A stretch of DNA of 55,970 nucleotides, taken from Gnetum montanum (taxonomy: Eukaryota > Streptophyta > Gnetopsida > Gnetales > Gnetaceae). The translations under genes and the position numbers were made by a program. Positions 45,691 to 55,970 of this stretch are shown one piece after another. Location of the stretch: NCBI GenBank assembly GCA_015680685.1, contig MNCI01026665.1:244552-300521 (forward strand), written 5' to 3'. Position 1 is the first letter of the stretch; each line of letters starts with the position of its first letter. The notes beneath the pieces were generated by a model. It saw only the letters and a program-made list of their open reading frames with translations. It was not told where the DNA came from and did not search any database.

Positions 45691-45710
45691 GTCCCCAGCA
45701 ATGGTGCCAA
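45691..45710 (-). promoter_or_regulatory. Primer binding site, Gypsy element 1
   Basis: Directly inside the 5' LTR the minus strand reads TTGGCACCATTGCTGGGGAC. It differs from the tRNA-Asp type PBS TGGCGCCGTTGCCGGGGA only at three positions, each a CpG turned into CpA or TpG. Confidence 0.8.
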
Positions 45711-46518
45711 TGATAAGTGGTGAGGTACCCCTACACTCAACCATACAAATACGAGCGTTTCATGCACAATCCGGTTGAACTCCAAGGACTAAGTGCTTAC
45801 GCACCTTAATGGAACACTCAGGGTTAATTAATCATTGTCTTTCCAAACTTACTCATATTGTCATGGTTATATGGTTAAGTAAGCTTGAGGTATATGATTT
45901 TTATAGCTTTTATATTTTGTATGTCTTCTACTAATAAAGGAAAGGGAGAGAGAAGTAGGTGGCTAACTTACGTTAACTATTCATTAACTAGTTTCTAAAT
46001 TTTCCTAACACCAATATTTGTCCCCACTTGCTGTACACATCTTGAACCAGTGCAACACTGCTGGGATTACCAAACGCTAATCGTTACTAGGTTACCAAGC
46101 GCTACACGTATGCTCGAAGCAGTCGTACTGAGTGTATTTAACTAAGAGGGTTGAAGGTTGAGAGAGATATTAATTAACTAGGAAAGCATTAAATAATAAT
46201 TAATTACTAATTAGCTTAATCTATATGTTGCAAGGTTTATCATAAAGTTCATCTTTATTGCCATACACAAAATTGTGCTTAGGTAAAAATTGCTCGAATA
46301 AAGATCCATTCACTCTATGACTCCTATGACGGGCACACAGAAATAATTCTAACTCTAGAATAACAAAACTGTAAGATTTTGACTAAGGGTCTAAGTCTAA
46401 CTGCCTTGGAACCAAGGGCGCCACCTCTTATTTATAGAAGATGAGGCAGGACGCAATATCGCATGGTGGATGTGATATCGTGTATGCGATATCGCGTACG
46501 CGATATTGCGGCTCATCA
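45711..46518 (-). repeat. Gypsy element 1, 5' LTR
   Basis: It pairs with 38471-39292. Promoter-like CTATAAATAAG (minus) is at 46427-46437. The CGATATCG/CGTACG palindrome module lies at 46451-46512, between the TATA box and the LTR start. Confidence 0.92.
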
Positions 46519-46523
46519 ATTGT

Positions 46524-48229
46524 AATCAATGGTTGTTAATCATCGTAACACTATGTTTAGATCCTTGATGTTTCATGCACATTTGTTCATGTACATTTAT
46601 GTTTCATAATCCGTTGTAGTTACTTCATCATTTATGATATTGTAAGCATCAAAACTCATTTCATAAATGTTGTGTTTATTTATGACTTCATATATTTATT
46701 TCATAGTTACCATCTTCATTCTTTCGGATGGTATTCTTACATTCTACTTTGTATTCAATAGTTCTAGTATCTTATTATTGCAACTCAGTGTTCACTCACA
46801 ATTGTTTTCTTCTTCTTGCTTATGGGTGTTTGTTATGGAATTTGAGTTTACAAAATTTCTTCTTTTATATCTTCTTCATCTCTGAATTACTTTTTTATAC
46901 ACTTGTTTCTCTTTCCTTAGTTATGGTTGTTCTTCATATGGTATGATATATTGTCTATTATCATGGAATGGGAACAATTGAATCCATGGGTTACATCCTT
47001 TGTAAGAGATCACAATTATTTATGAATCATTATGTCTCTTTATTAACAATTTTCCATCTTTCTATACATTGTTAATAAGGAACTAATGATTGTACATATG
47101 GTTTACAATTATATTCTAACATGATCAAAATCATCTAAAGAAAATATATCATAAAAATATCTCTCATGAAAACCATTACTAATAATAGGATTAGAAGCAA
47201 TATGGGTCAACTTTCAAAGAACTAATAATAGGTAAATTGGTTTTACCTTTCAAAAATTAAAAAAAACTTCTTTCATAGTTCTTCCTTCACTTCCAACCTA
47301 AAAAGTTGACTCTTAATAAAATTATTTTTTACATTATGCATATCTCATTTCTATGTGATTATGTGAACATACGCAAGTTACTATTGAAAATTAGTATTAA
47401 AGGGATCATTTTGAAGAATAGTATTAATTTTTTGAAAATAAACATAATTTTTTTCTTAGTTTTCCTTTTTCTTTTGTAAATTGTTTATCCAACCACCAAA
47501 TAAAGTTTTTAACATCTTGTATGATACATAGCCATCCATCAATCCAACTAAAATTACCAAGGGATCTCATTTCAACATTCCATAAAGACCTCAAAATATC
47601 TTTTCCAGATGGAAAAAGAAATAAAGATGCACTTGTAACATCCTTCTACACAATCCTAGGTTAGAAAGAAATTACATAGGTTAAACTGCAATCATCAACA
47701 TAGGTAATGGTATGCAATTAAGGGTAAATTCAACATACTACTAGCAAAGCATAGAATAAAGTTGATACATTATGAAAAACTAGGAAAGGTCCACTAGCAT
47801 CTATTATCATATGATGAATCTCACTAGCTATCATGTCAATATTAGTACTCTAAATCATCTACTTAAATTCATGATCAAATTGTTATGCTAAATTATAAAT
47901 CAAATATCAAAATATATGTGAACATTAACATAGAATAATTCTTTTATATAAAATCATATATTATACCAATAAGCCATGAAAGTAAGATATAATATGTAAT
48001 AGGAGCTCATCTATTGTCAATATGAGAATTCAATAATAGTGAGTATAGAAATTAATCAAGTATAAATATCCAATATCTATAAATAATAGGAAATTGTCAA
48101 AAACTAAGTCCTATGTAAGCATCATAAAAGCATAATCATGATAGTGTAGCTACTAAGCTCGTGAGCCTTCTCCTCTTCCACATACATCATGACTTGATAA
48201 TAAGAATGAGTTGATTACCTGGTGCCTCA
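46524..48229. other. No recognisable gene (AT-rich)
   Basis: By position this should include the 5' part of Copia element 1 (integrase core, gag, LTR), but no convincing integrase or gag motif could be read. Open frames at 46667-46946 are Leu/Phe-rich low-complexity translations. Confidence 0.45.
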
Positions 48230-48234
48230 CTAAT

Positions 48235-49073
48235 TGATAAATGTCAATTTTAAAGGGTTGCATCAATGCACCGACACAGTAGCATCAATGCATGTTGAGC
48301 TCTATTAACACATTAGCATTGATGCAAGCCTAATAAATACTTATATAAAAGTAATCACCCACTACATTTCTGGCACCATTGGATCAATAGCTTAGCCAAA
48401 CTTTGTTAGTTTATTCACATAAAAGTTAGTATTAGTTACAAAGTGCCTACACCATGATTCAAGTGGATTGTATAAAATTTTATTTGAGTGATCTTGTACT
48501 TGAACATATTTTCATGGCAACAATAAAATCAATATTTATTTCCTTCATTATAGTACTTTGCTTAGTTTTATGGTTTCTTTAATTGTAATTTACTTTAATT
48601 ATTCTTTAATTTTAGAGCACTGAGTTAATTATTTTACTTTTATTGCTCTTAGTTAAGTATGACGCAAGTCAAGCATAAAAGCATTAATGTTTGATAATCT
48701 TAGTAGTGTACCATTTGATACACCCAACAATGGACACTTGGTAACCCAACAACTCTGATGAATGTTCAAGATGTGTATGGCATATTGGGAATGGTAACTT
48801 CATGCCTAGGCTAACTAGATTTATTTCTTGCACTTAGATTAAATCATTTATAATTTTAATATTTTAATAATAGTATTTTAATCATATATCTTAATCACAC
48901 TTAACTATATGAACTAAGCTTACACAAGTGTAATTAGGAAGACAATGACTAGTGATCTAATGCTTAACTATCTAGACATCTATACTAGTCCTAGTTTGCG
49001 AAATTCAGCCAAATTACATGTGAATGCTTGTGATCTGTATGGTTTGGTGGAGGATCTACTATGCTACTCATTA
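48235..49073 (+). mobile_element. Solo LTR of the Gypsy family (opposite orientation)
   Basis: The reverse complement aligns with the Gypsy LTRs: ACCAAACCATACAGATCACA at the start, then CATTGTCTTCC, CCATACACATCTTGAAC, TGTTGGGTTACCAAGTG and TGGTGCCAGAAATG. Its ends are TGATAA...TCATTA. CTAAT is duplicated at 48230-48234 and 49074-49078. Length 839 bp. No internal region is attached, so it is the product of LTR-LTR recombination. TATA-like TATATAAAAG lies at ~48342. Confidence 0.88.
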
Positions 49074-49078
49074 CTAAT

Positions 49079-49379
49079 CGATCAAAGATAAGAAGAATGG
49101 ATGAGGACTAGAACAAAGGCATTACAACCTATAAGACATGTTAGCATATACCACTCAAGAATATGATATCATGATACATCTAAACATACATCACAAGAAT
49201 CATATAAATGTTTACAATAGTAAGACATCCTCCTACACTACCACCAACTAGTCAAACACAACAAAGGAGGCTAGCATGCACATCCATCAACTAGCCATAC
49301 AATTACATACATAGAAATTAATACATAAGACCCTCAAAGAAAAACAAGTAATATTAGTTGAAGGTGCTAAAAACATGGA
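49079..49379. other. No recognisable gene
   Basis: Probably 3' non-coding DNA of the Gypsy pol to the right. No motif was identified. Confidence 0.4.
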
Positions 49380-52300
49380 GTATTACATCCTTTCCCCTTT
49401 GGAATCTTCCTTCAAAATGATCTTAGGATAGGCAAAATGCACATCTAACTCAAGCTCTCATGTTACATCCTATGAACTATGACAACTCCAAAGTGCCTTG
49501 ATCATTAGGATTACATGTTTTGCATATGAATCACTTTTCTAAAGTTGCATCTTCAACCAATCAACCATGTGATTTTCATCTATTATATACTTTCACAAAA
49601 TTAAAATATAATATATGTCATGAGTGTTAGAATGCTAAGGTAACAAACTTACATGATACACTATATCACCAACATGCTACAAAATCCTAAAAATTCCCAT
49701 AGACCTATGGGAAAGCTTCCCTTTCCTTTTAAAGCACTTTAATAAATTTAGATGAAAGACTCATAAGAACATCTTATCATTAACAAAAAACTTAGGAGAT
49801 CTCCTTCTATGCTTAGTGTAGATAACATGTTAATCCTAAGTGATCTTCAACTACTTCCAAATAGCCTTGACCTACTCAATCATCTATACTACAAGATTGG
49901 TACTAATCTATTAATGATCATTGATTATGTCCCAATAGAAAGTGATCCTAGATGACCTACAATATCAAATTTCATAGAGTACCATCTTTAAAATCACTTC
50001 ATAGTTGCTATTGTAGGAAAATTTTACCAAAGATAACTAGATATCCCAATTATTTACAAACTGAAGCACATGTGCTCTTAACATGTCCCCTAGCACTTAG
50101 TTCATCCTCTTAACCTCCCCATCCATTTGATGATGATAAGTTAAACTCATTTTTGGCTTGATGGCCAAGATATTCTAAAACACATGTAAAAAATAAGAGG
50201 TAAAATTAGCATCATGATCCAAAATAATCTTAACTGGAACATCATGTAACTACATCATCTCTAACAAAAATAGTTGAGCTACATCCTCAACATGCATTGT
50301 TATCCTCAAAGCTAAGTGATACATATATTTGGTTAAAAAGTCCACAACCATCAAGATGGAATCCTTCCTACTCCTCGTATGTGGTAAATCAATAATGAAA
50401 TTCATATTGATAATCTTTCATTTCTACTATGGAATGTCATGTAGATAAAAATAACCACCTAGTCATTGTTTCTTGATCTTAATCTATTGGTAAATTAAAC
50501 ATCTAGCTATAAAGTCTTCAATATACTTCTTCTTACTTGGCCACTAGTACATCCTCTTCAAAAAAATTTTCATCTTTTTCCATGGGTGTATTTAAAACTT
50601 ACTCGAGTGAGCCTTCTCGATCAACTATTATCCTAAGGACTTAGGTACATATACATAATCCTTGTTTCAAAGCAACCCATGAGAATTCATGATCATCGTA
50701 ATCTCATTATCCTACCTCAATTGCAAATATCAAGGGTCATGATGTTGTTCCTCCTTAATCTACTCTAACACATCTAACTACATCACAAGATCATGCAACT
50801 TACTTGGAATCCAACTTAAGGCATTCAAAACTAGGTTGTTTTTGCCTAATTAATACTAAGTCGTTAAGTTGAAATTAGCTAATAATTCAACCCACCTCCT
50901 CTAATGAAGGTTCATTTGAGAATAATCCATCACATACTTTAGGCCCTTATAATTAGTTCAAATCATTAGCTTCTCTTTGTAGAGATAATAATATCAAATC
51001 TTAAGCACAAATACCATAACACATAACTCAAGGTTTTGAGTACAAGAATAAATTTCATAAGGTTTAAGCTTGATTAATGCATATGCAATTACCTTATCCT
51101 CCTACATGAGGACACACTAGAGAACTTCAATAGAATCATTTATGCATATATCATAGGGATTTCTAGTAGTAGGAAAAAAATAGGAATCAAAATCAATGTT
51201 CTTTTCAACTTGTCAGAAGTTGACTAGCAAGGTATGTCATACTTGAACCCCACCTCCTTTCACAACAACTTCATGAAGTGTAAAGTGAGGTAGAAGAAGT
51301 TATCTACGAATCATCAATGATAGAAAAGTAAGCCTAGAAAGCCACTCACCTCTCCCATGTTCCTAGGAACTAATTAATCATGGATGTCCATTGGCATGCC
51401 TACTTCATATACCACATGCATACGGAATTAAATCTCATTCTACTAAAATAATAACTTGAATAATTAAGCACATAAATATTGCTCAAAAAGGGTATGCAAC
51501 ACTATTTGTAAATGTTTCTCATTTAGCTAATCAAATTATGAGTGCACTAAGATGTCATTGGTAAACACAATGACGAAATATTTTAAGTACAATTTCATAA
51601 CACTATTCTTGAACTACATAAATATGATATGAAAATTAGTGAATTCAAAGGGAAAGACCAATAAAACATAATATTCATTCTAAGTCTAAAAGATTATCTA
51701 TATTTAGCACTTCCTCTTTCTTGATCTATACTAAATGGTACCCAAACTTAAGATTAGTCTTAGAGAACATCATAGATTCTTGCAGCTAGTTGAAGAGATC
51801 ATCTATGTGAAGCAAGGAGTACTTGTCCTTTATCATCACCTAATTAAATTGACACTAATTTATGCATGGCCTTAAAATGTCATTCTTCTTCTTCAAGAAG
51901 AGAACTATTACATCCCAAGGAGAGACATTCATATGAATCAATACTTTATCTAGAAACTTCTAAATCTAAAGCCTTAGTTTACTTAGCTTGACAAAATACA
52001 TCTTGTGTAATCCATTGGAGATCAAATTGACACCTAGGTTAAGCACAATCTCAAGCTTTACCTCATGCCTAGAAGGTAATCTAAGCAACTTAGACCAAAA
52101 TACATTAAGGAACTCATACATAATTGAGATTTGATCAATCTCCCATGTTATGCCCTCATTGACTAAGGTTGCATAGCATAGATGATCCTTTTATAATAAG
52201 TGATAAAAAGATGTAAAATAACTTAAGTATAGCTTAACCATCTACTAACAAAGAGATTATCTTTTAATAATAATTTGAACTACTGTCAAACCAAGATATC

Positions 52301-52520
52301 TAATCCATAACTAAATTGATGTCATATTCTCCTAAGCTTATGACATGCAAGTCACTACGCCAAGGAACATCACACAACATAATATGCATAGATCTATAGA
52401 CTTGATACATTGCTATAACACCACCTTCCATGGTACTAACTACTAACCTTTATACTAGAGGCTAACTCTCTAGTCACAGTTAATGAACTATTATCTAATA
52501 AATGAAGGAATAACTTGCAT
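49380..52520 (-). pseudogene. Chromovirus-like Ty3/Gypsy pol (protease, RT, integrase), heavily decayed
   Basis: Minus strand: SYHGRWCYSNVSS...ISLGEYDINLVMDXISWFD (X is a stop; the 'xFDVILGMDWL' protease block, ~52490-52270). Then VMIKDKYSLLHIDDLFN, QESMMFSKTNLKFGYHLV (RT, ~51850-51750) and YFVIVFTNDILVHS (FIDD motif as F-T-N-D, ~51560). Integrase follows: SLTYHHQMDGEVKRMN, VLGDMLRAHVLQFVNNWDI (~50150-50040), AYNNSYE, then KKGK-L, GIFRIL-HVGDIVYHVSL (the 'GKLSPRxIGPFEILxRVGxVAYxLxLP' block, ~49730-49650). The order protease-RT-integrase fits the Tekay/Del-type chromoviruses. There are stops in nearly every line. No LTR was recognised for it. Confidence 0.8.
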
Positions 52521-52899
52521 CAAGATAAAAAGGAATCAAAACTAGAAAATTAAAAATCTGTTAAGAATCTATGATATTTGTTAAGGTAACCTTACAATGA
52601 TAAAGTCATGAAATTGGAATATACTTATATATCCATATTCAACATGTCAAATTTATTTAATTTGTATGAAACAATGTGTCCTTAAGTTAAATCATCATAA
52701 CCTAACAAAACATATAAGAATTAGTTAATAACATTACTTAACAAATTAAGTTGCATTTTAATCAAAAGATTGATTAAAACATCATTATGACTGTTTATAA
52801 ATTAATGTAATAAGAGATTAAAAAAACAAAATGGAGAGCTTGAATATGCTTAATATCCTTCATCAAAGAATGCATGAGTTTTATTACAAAGAATACAAA
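52521..52899. other. Unassigned, possibly Copia element 2 3' end/LTR
   Basis: AT-rich DNA between two retroelement pols. No LTR boundary could be fixed. Confidence 0.35.
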
Positions 52900-55773
52900 T
52901 TCAATCTAGTTGTAACTTTTTAAAGTTTTTAAAAGTCAATGGTTAGTAAAATTGTTAGCAATCTTATCATTGATATTCATGTAAACTAGAGAAATAAATC
53001 CTTAAGCGAAGGCATATTAGATATAATGCACACTAATCTCATTGTGCTCTATTCTTTCATGGAATATAGGATTTTTGATTAACTTGATTGTACTTTGATT
53101 ATCACAAAAAATTATAATTGGTAGTGAAATATCCTCCTTAAGTTCTCTAAACAATTGGTGCAACAACTTTAATTCTATAACAATATTTACATCAACTCTA
53201 TATTTAGACTCCTTGAAAGATAGAAAAATGCTTTTAACAAGGGAAGTAGTTGTACAATTGTAAAGTAGTATCACCATCATAATTAATATTAATGTACCTT
53301 AAGAGATCAACTTTTTAACTACACTCAAAATTTAGCTCATAATCAATTGTGCCTTTCATGTATCCTAATATACCCGTTGCCAAAGACATTTATATAATTG
53401 TTGATTTTTGATTAAATATAGATAAAAAATTAATAGAATATGAAATATTTTATGTATTGGTCAAATATATTAGTTTTCCAATCAACTTTCTAGTTCCTAT
53501 GGGGTCAATAATGGGTTCAAAATCATCTAACCATGGTGCACTACCTAAATCTAATGGTGTTGATCTTACTTTACAATCCAACATATTGTATTTTTTCAAC
53601 AAATCCACAACATAAATCTTCAAAGTAACTTGTATGTAATAAAATTCAAAATCAAGAAAATTACTTAGCAATCTTAAATCCAACATTTTAAATATTATCT
53701 TCAACTAATTTTTTAACCTCTCAATCATCTAAACATTTTTCTTGGTTATCATAATAACATCAACATATAATAACATTAATACTACCTTCTGTGAATCCTT
53801 TCTTTCCATAACATAAATACTAGCATTTGCATTTGATCTTTTGAATTCCAATTCATGTACAAACTCATCAAATTTTATGTACAATTTGCAAAAGTCTTAT
53901 TTTAATCAATAAAGGGAGTTTTTCAATTTATAAACATAATTAGGTAACTTGAATTTGCAAAGCCTTTAGGTTTGTACATAAAGATTTCTTTTGGTAGATC
54001 TCCATTCAAGAAAGCAAACTTAACATAAAGTTGATGCAAATTCCAATTGTAGGTAATAGCCAAAGACAAAATACATTGTATGATCCACTACTTCATGGTG
54101 GGAGCAAGGGTTTCTTTATATTTAATGTTCTTTCTTTATGAAAAATCCCAAATAAGTAACTAGACTTCATATTTATCCACTATATTATCATCTTTTTTTT
54201 TAATATGAAAAATCCATTTCCATGTTAATATTTTCATTTGTTGTAAACTCTAAACTAGTGTGCAAGTACCATTCTTAATTATACTAATTTTTATTTTTCA
54301 TAGCTTTCTACACAATCATAGGTTTACTTGCTTCAAATATCATTTTTGAATCAATTAATTTAAAGTGATCTTTTGTAACAAGCATCTTTCCACTTCTAAG
54401 CCATTTCATGGGCACTTCATTTATATGTTGCAACTCTATATATCCTAAGTCCTTTAACTATTTCTTGAATCATTGTGATTACTAGTGTATAGAGAAATTA
54501 GCGGGATTAGATTTTTTATTTGTACCAACTTTCTCAAAATTATCTTCATTCAACGTTTAAAATGACCAAGAGTCAATTCTAATCTTATTAGGAATAGATT
54601 TCTTAATCAAAGTGTAATATGATTTTTAAAACATTTAATCAAATAATACATCATGGGATTCAATAATTTTCTACTCCTTGATATCCCACACATAGTAGAC
54701 TTTATGATGTTAAGAATAACTTAGTAGCAATCCCATCATGGCCTTTATATTCAACATAAACATAACATATTTTCCAAAAAAAGCGTAAAGATAAGATATT
54801 GACAGATCCTTGTTATTGGACCATTTCTTTATTGGTGGAGGTTCCATTCAAAGTTGCAATTAGAAATTTGTTAATTATATAATATAATAATATCTTTTCT
54901 TGATTCAAAGAAACTTTGGCACTTGTGTATCATACATCATACATGTAATCATCTTTGTTATTAATCTATTCTTTCACTTTACAACACCATTTTGTTGTGG
55001 TATGTATGGTAGTATGAACTATTGTTTTATACCATTGAGATTATAGTAGGTCTTACATACATTTAAAATATACTTTCCACCACTATCAAATCTTAATACT
55101 TTTATCTTTGTATTCTTCTCAATTTAGTCATTGTTTTAAAGTGTTTGAATTTTTCCAAAACTTATGACTTATGTACTAAGTCATAAAAGCCATGTTATTT
55201 GATTGAAATCATCTATGAAAATTAGAAAGCATTTTTCATTTGTTATATCTTGGGGTAAAAATGCCCTGAAAATAGCTAAATGAATAACTTCAGATGGTTT
55301 TACTATTTTACGTTTACAATGTCTTGGAAAGGGATAATGATGCACTTTGTTTAATCTTACATGATTCATAATTAAATTCTTGATTTCCATCAAATTTGAA
55401 AATCTTATAATAGAATTAATGCTTTTTTTAAAGGCTTGATATTCACATGTCCAAGTCTCAAATGCCACTTCATTAATTGGTCTTGATTAATTGACATATA
55501 AATACACTCCACCTGGTAATCCACAATTTTAAATATACCATTGCATGGTAGAACACACATAGGAATATTATCACCATGATGTACAATGCAATATAAAGTA
55601 CCATGACCATTTTTATTTAATTTAACACATAGACCATCATTTCTGAGTTAATACATAGTGATTAGTGTCATGGAAAATTCATTACTCTAATCAACATATT
55701 TCAACTTTAGACTAGAAATTTTCATGTCCCCACATTTTGTAATCTTTATTAAAAGACTATCCCCAATATTTAC
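52900..55773 (-). pseudogene. Copia element 2 pol (integrase to RNase H), decayed
   Basis: Minus strand: CEYQAFKKSINSIIRFSNL (pre-integrase), PSEVIHLAIFRAFLP, KCFLIFIDDFNQITWLL (integrase core, 55310-55190). INKFLIATLNGT and VNILSLRFFWKICYVYVEYK follow (~54870-54740), then RT pieces YVYKLKNSLY, KLYIKFDEFVHELEFKRSNA, VVLMLLYVDVMITKKN (YVDD motif as Y-V-D-V, ~53780). Next are LRLLSNFLDFEFYYIQ, YVVDLLKKYNMLDCKVRSTP, TRKLIGKLIYLTNT (53690-53455) and RNase H LFRELKEDISLPIIIFCDNQ, STIKLIKNPIFHERIEHNEI (53150-53030). Many stops and frameshifts. It is cut at 55773 by a Gypsy LTR; gag and LTRs were not seen. Confidence 0.85.
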
Positions 55774-55970
55774 TGATGAGACGCGACTTGCACTAGGTAG
55801 CGATATCGCATCCCATGCGATATCGCGTACGCGATATTGCGTCTTCTCCTACGATATCGCGTACGCGATATCGCGTCCTGCCGCCATATCTATAAATAAG
55901 AGGCGGCACTCCCTTCATTTCCCAATCTTGGCTAGTGTAGCGAAGCTCTGGCAGATTGATCACTCCAAAG
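55774..55970 (+). mobile_element. Partial Gypsy-family LTR at window end
   Basis: It starts TGATGAGACGCGACTTG, followed by the palindrome module (55799-55876), TATAAATAAGAGG (55891-55903) and CACTCC. This is the same order as the start of the element 1 LTRs read on their sense strand. The candidate left duplication is TTTAC (55769-55773). The rest lies beyond the window. Confidence 0.85.
55852..55873. repeat. Perfect 22-bp palindrome in LTR
   Basis: CGATATCGCGT is followed by its exact reverse complement. It lies 17 bases before the TATA box of the LTR. Confidence 0.95.

Larger units (their letters stand above)
38471..46518 (-). mobile_element. Ty3/Gypsy element 1 (Athila/Tat-like), complete LTR pair, no integrase
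   Basis: LTRs are at 38471-39292 and 45711-46518, with ends TGATGAG/TGATAAG and GGCTCATCA. The duplication ATTGT is at 38466-38470 and 46519-46523. Minus order: 5' LTR, PBS, gag, protease, RT, short pol tail, ~1.9 kb non-coding DNA, polypurine-like TCATGGAGGTA (39293-39303), 3' LTR. RNase H and integrase are missing. It interrupts the integrase of Copia element 1. Confidence 0.92.

Noticed and set aside
46667-46946. Two overlapping hydrophobic frames as a membrane protein
   Set aside because: They are T-rich low-complexity DNA giving Leu/Phe/Ser in two frames, with no upstream gene structure.
48235-49073. Host gene promoter (TATATAAAAG)
   Set aside because: The whole block is a solo LTR with a CTAAT duplication, so the TATA box belongs to the LTR.

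Overview
The window looks like nuclear DNA of a seed plant with a large, AT-rich, transposon-laden genome. The evidence is spliced plant exons with GT-AG introns, plant-type LINEs (RTE and L1 clades), Ty1/Copia and Ty3/Gypsy elements, tRNA-derived SINEs and an assembly gap (13436-14048). The species cannot be named from the sequence. Nothing bacterial, organellar, CRISPR-like or operon-like was seen.

One host gene is recognisable: the 3' part of an omega-amidase (nitrilase superfamily, Nit2/NLP3 type) on the + strand. Five exons between 11347 and 17812 join in one intact frame and end at a TAG. One of them is a 16-nt micro-exon. The exons carrying the N-terminal half, including the expected catalytic Glu-Lys-Cys residues, are not in the window and must lie to its left, so the intron before the first visible exon is longer than 11.3 kb. 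The visible introns hold a SINE, a GC-rich L1 with the gap inside it, a local tandem repeat, and one copy of a ~595-bp direct repeat whose partner lies just past the stop codon.

The rest is a nested pile of decayed transposons. 1-10340 is a LINE mosaic: RTE at 1-1003, L1 at 1385-4019 (-), L1 at 5100-5705 (+), and LINE pieces at 6890-10340 broken up by a SINE and two further insertions. Those two insertions (7250-7651 and 8458-9392) each sit between target-site duplications and share a recognisable protein segment resembling a DnaJ J-domain. 18965-19225 is a foldback made of two inverted SINE-like arms. 19215-23760 holds Copia-LTR-like pieces and L1 ORF1 remnants.

25536-34030 is an RTE LINE (-) split by a complete 6.7-kb Gypsy element (26126-32829, TSD CATAT). 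34031-38470 is a Copia element (-) cut at its integrase by a second Gypsy of the same family (38471-46518, TSD ATTGT). A solo LTR of that family (48235-49073, TSD CTAAT) and a partial fourth LTR (55774 to the window end) lie in the opposite orientation. 49380-52520 is a decayed chromovirus-like Gypsy (-), and 52900-55773 is another Copia pol (-).

The Gypsy family shares TGATGA...TCATCA-type LTR ends, a tRNA-Asp-like primer binding site and an RNase H/integrase-less layout. One copy keeps gag, protease and RT; the other keeps essentially only gag. Some of its LTRs carry a striking CpG-rich palindrome module (CGATATCG around CGTACG) on the U3 side of the TATA box. In-frame stops and damaged RT catalytic motifs across the window mostly fit C-to-T decay of methylated DNA.
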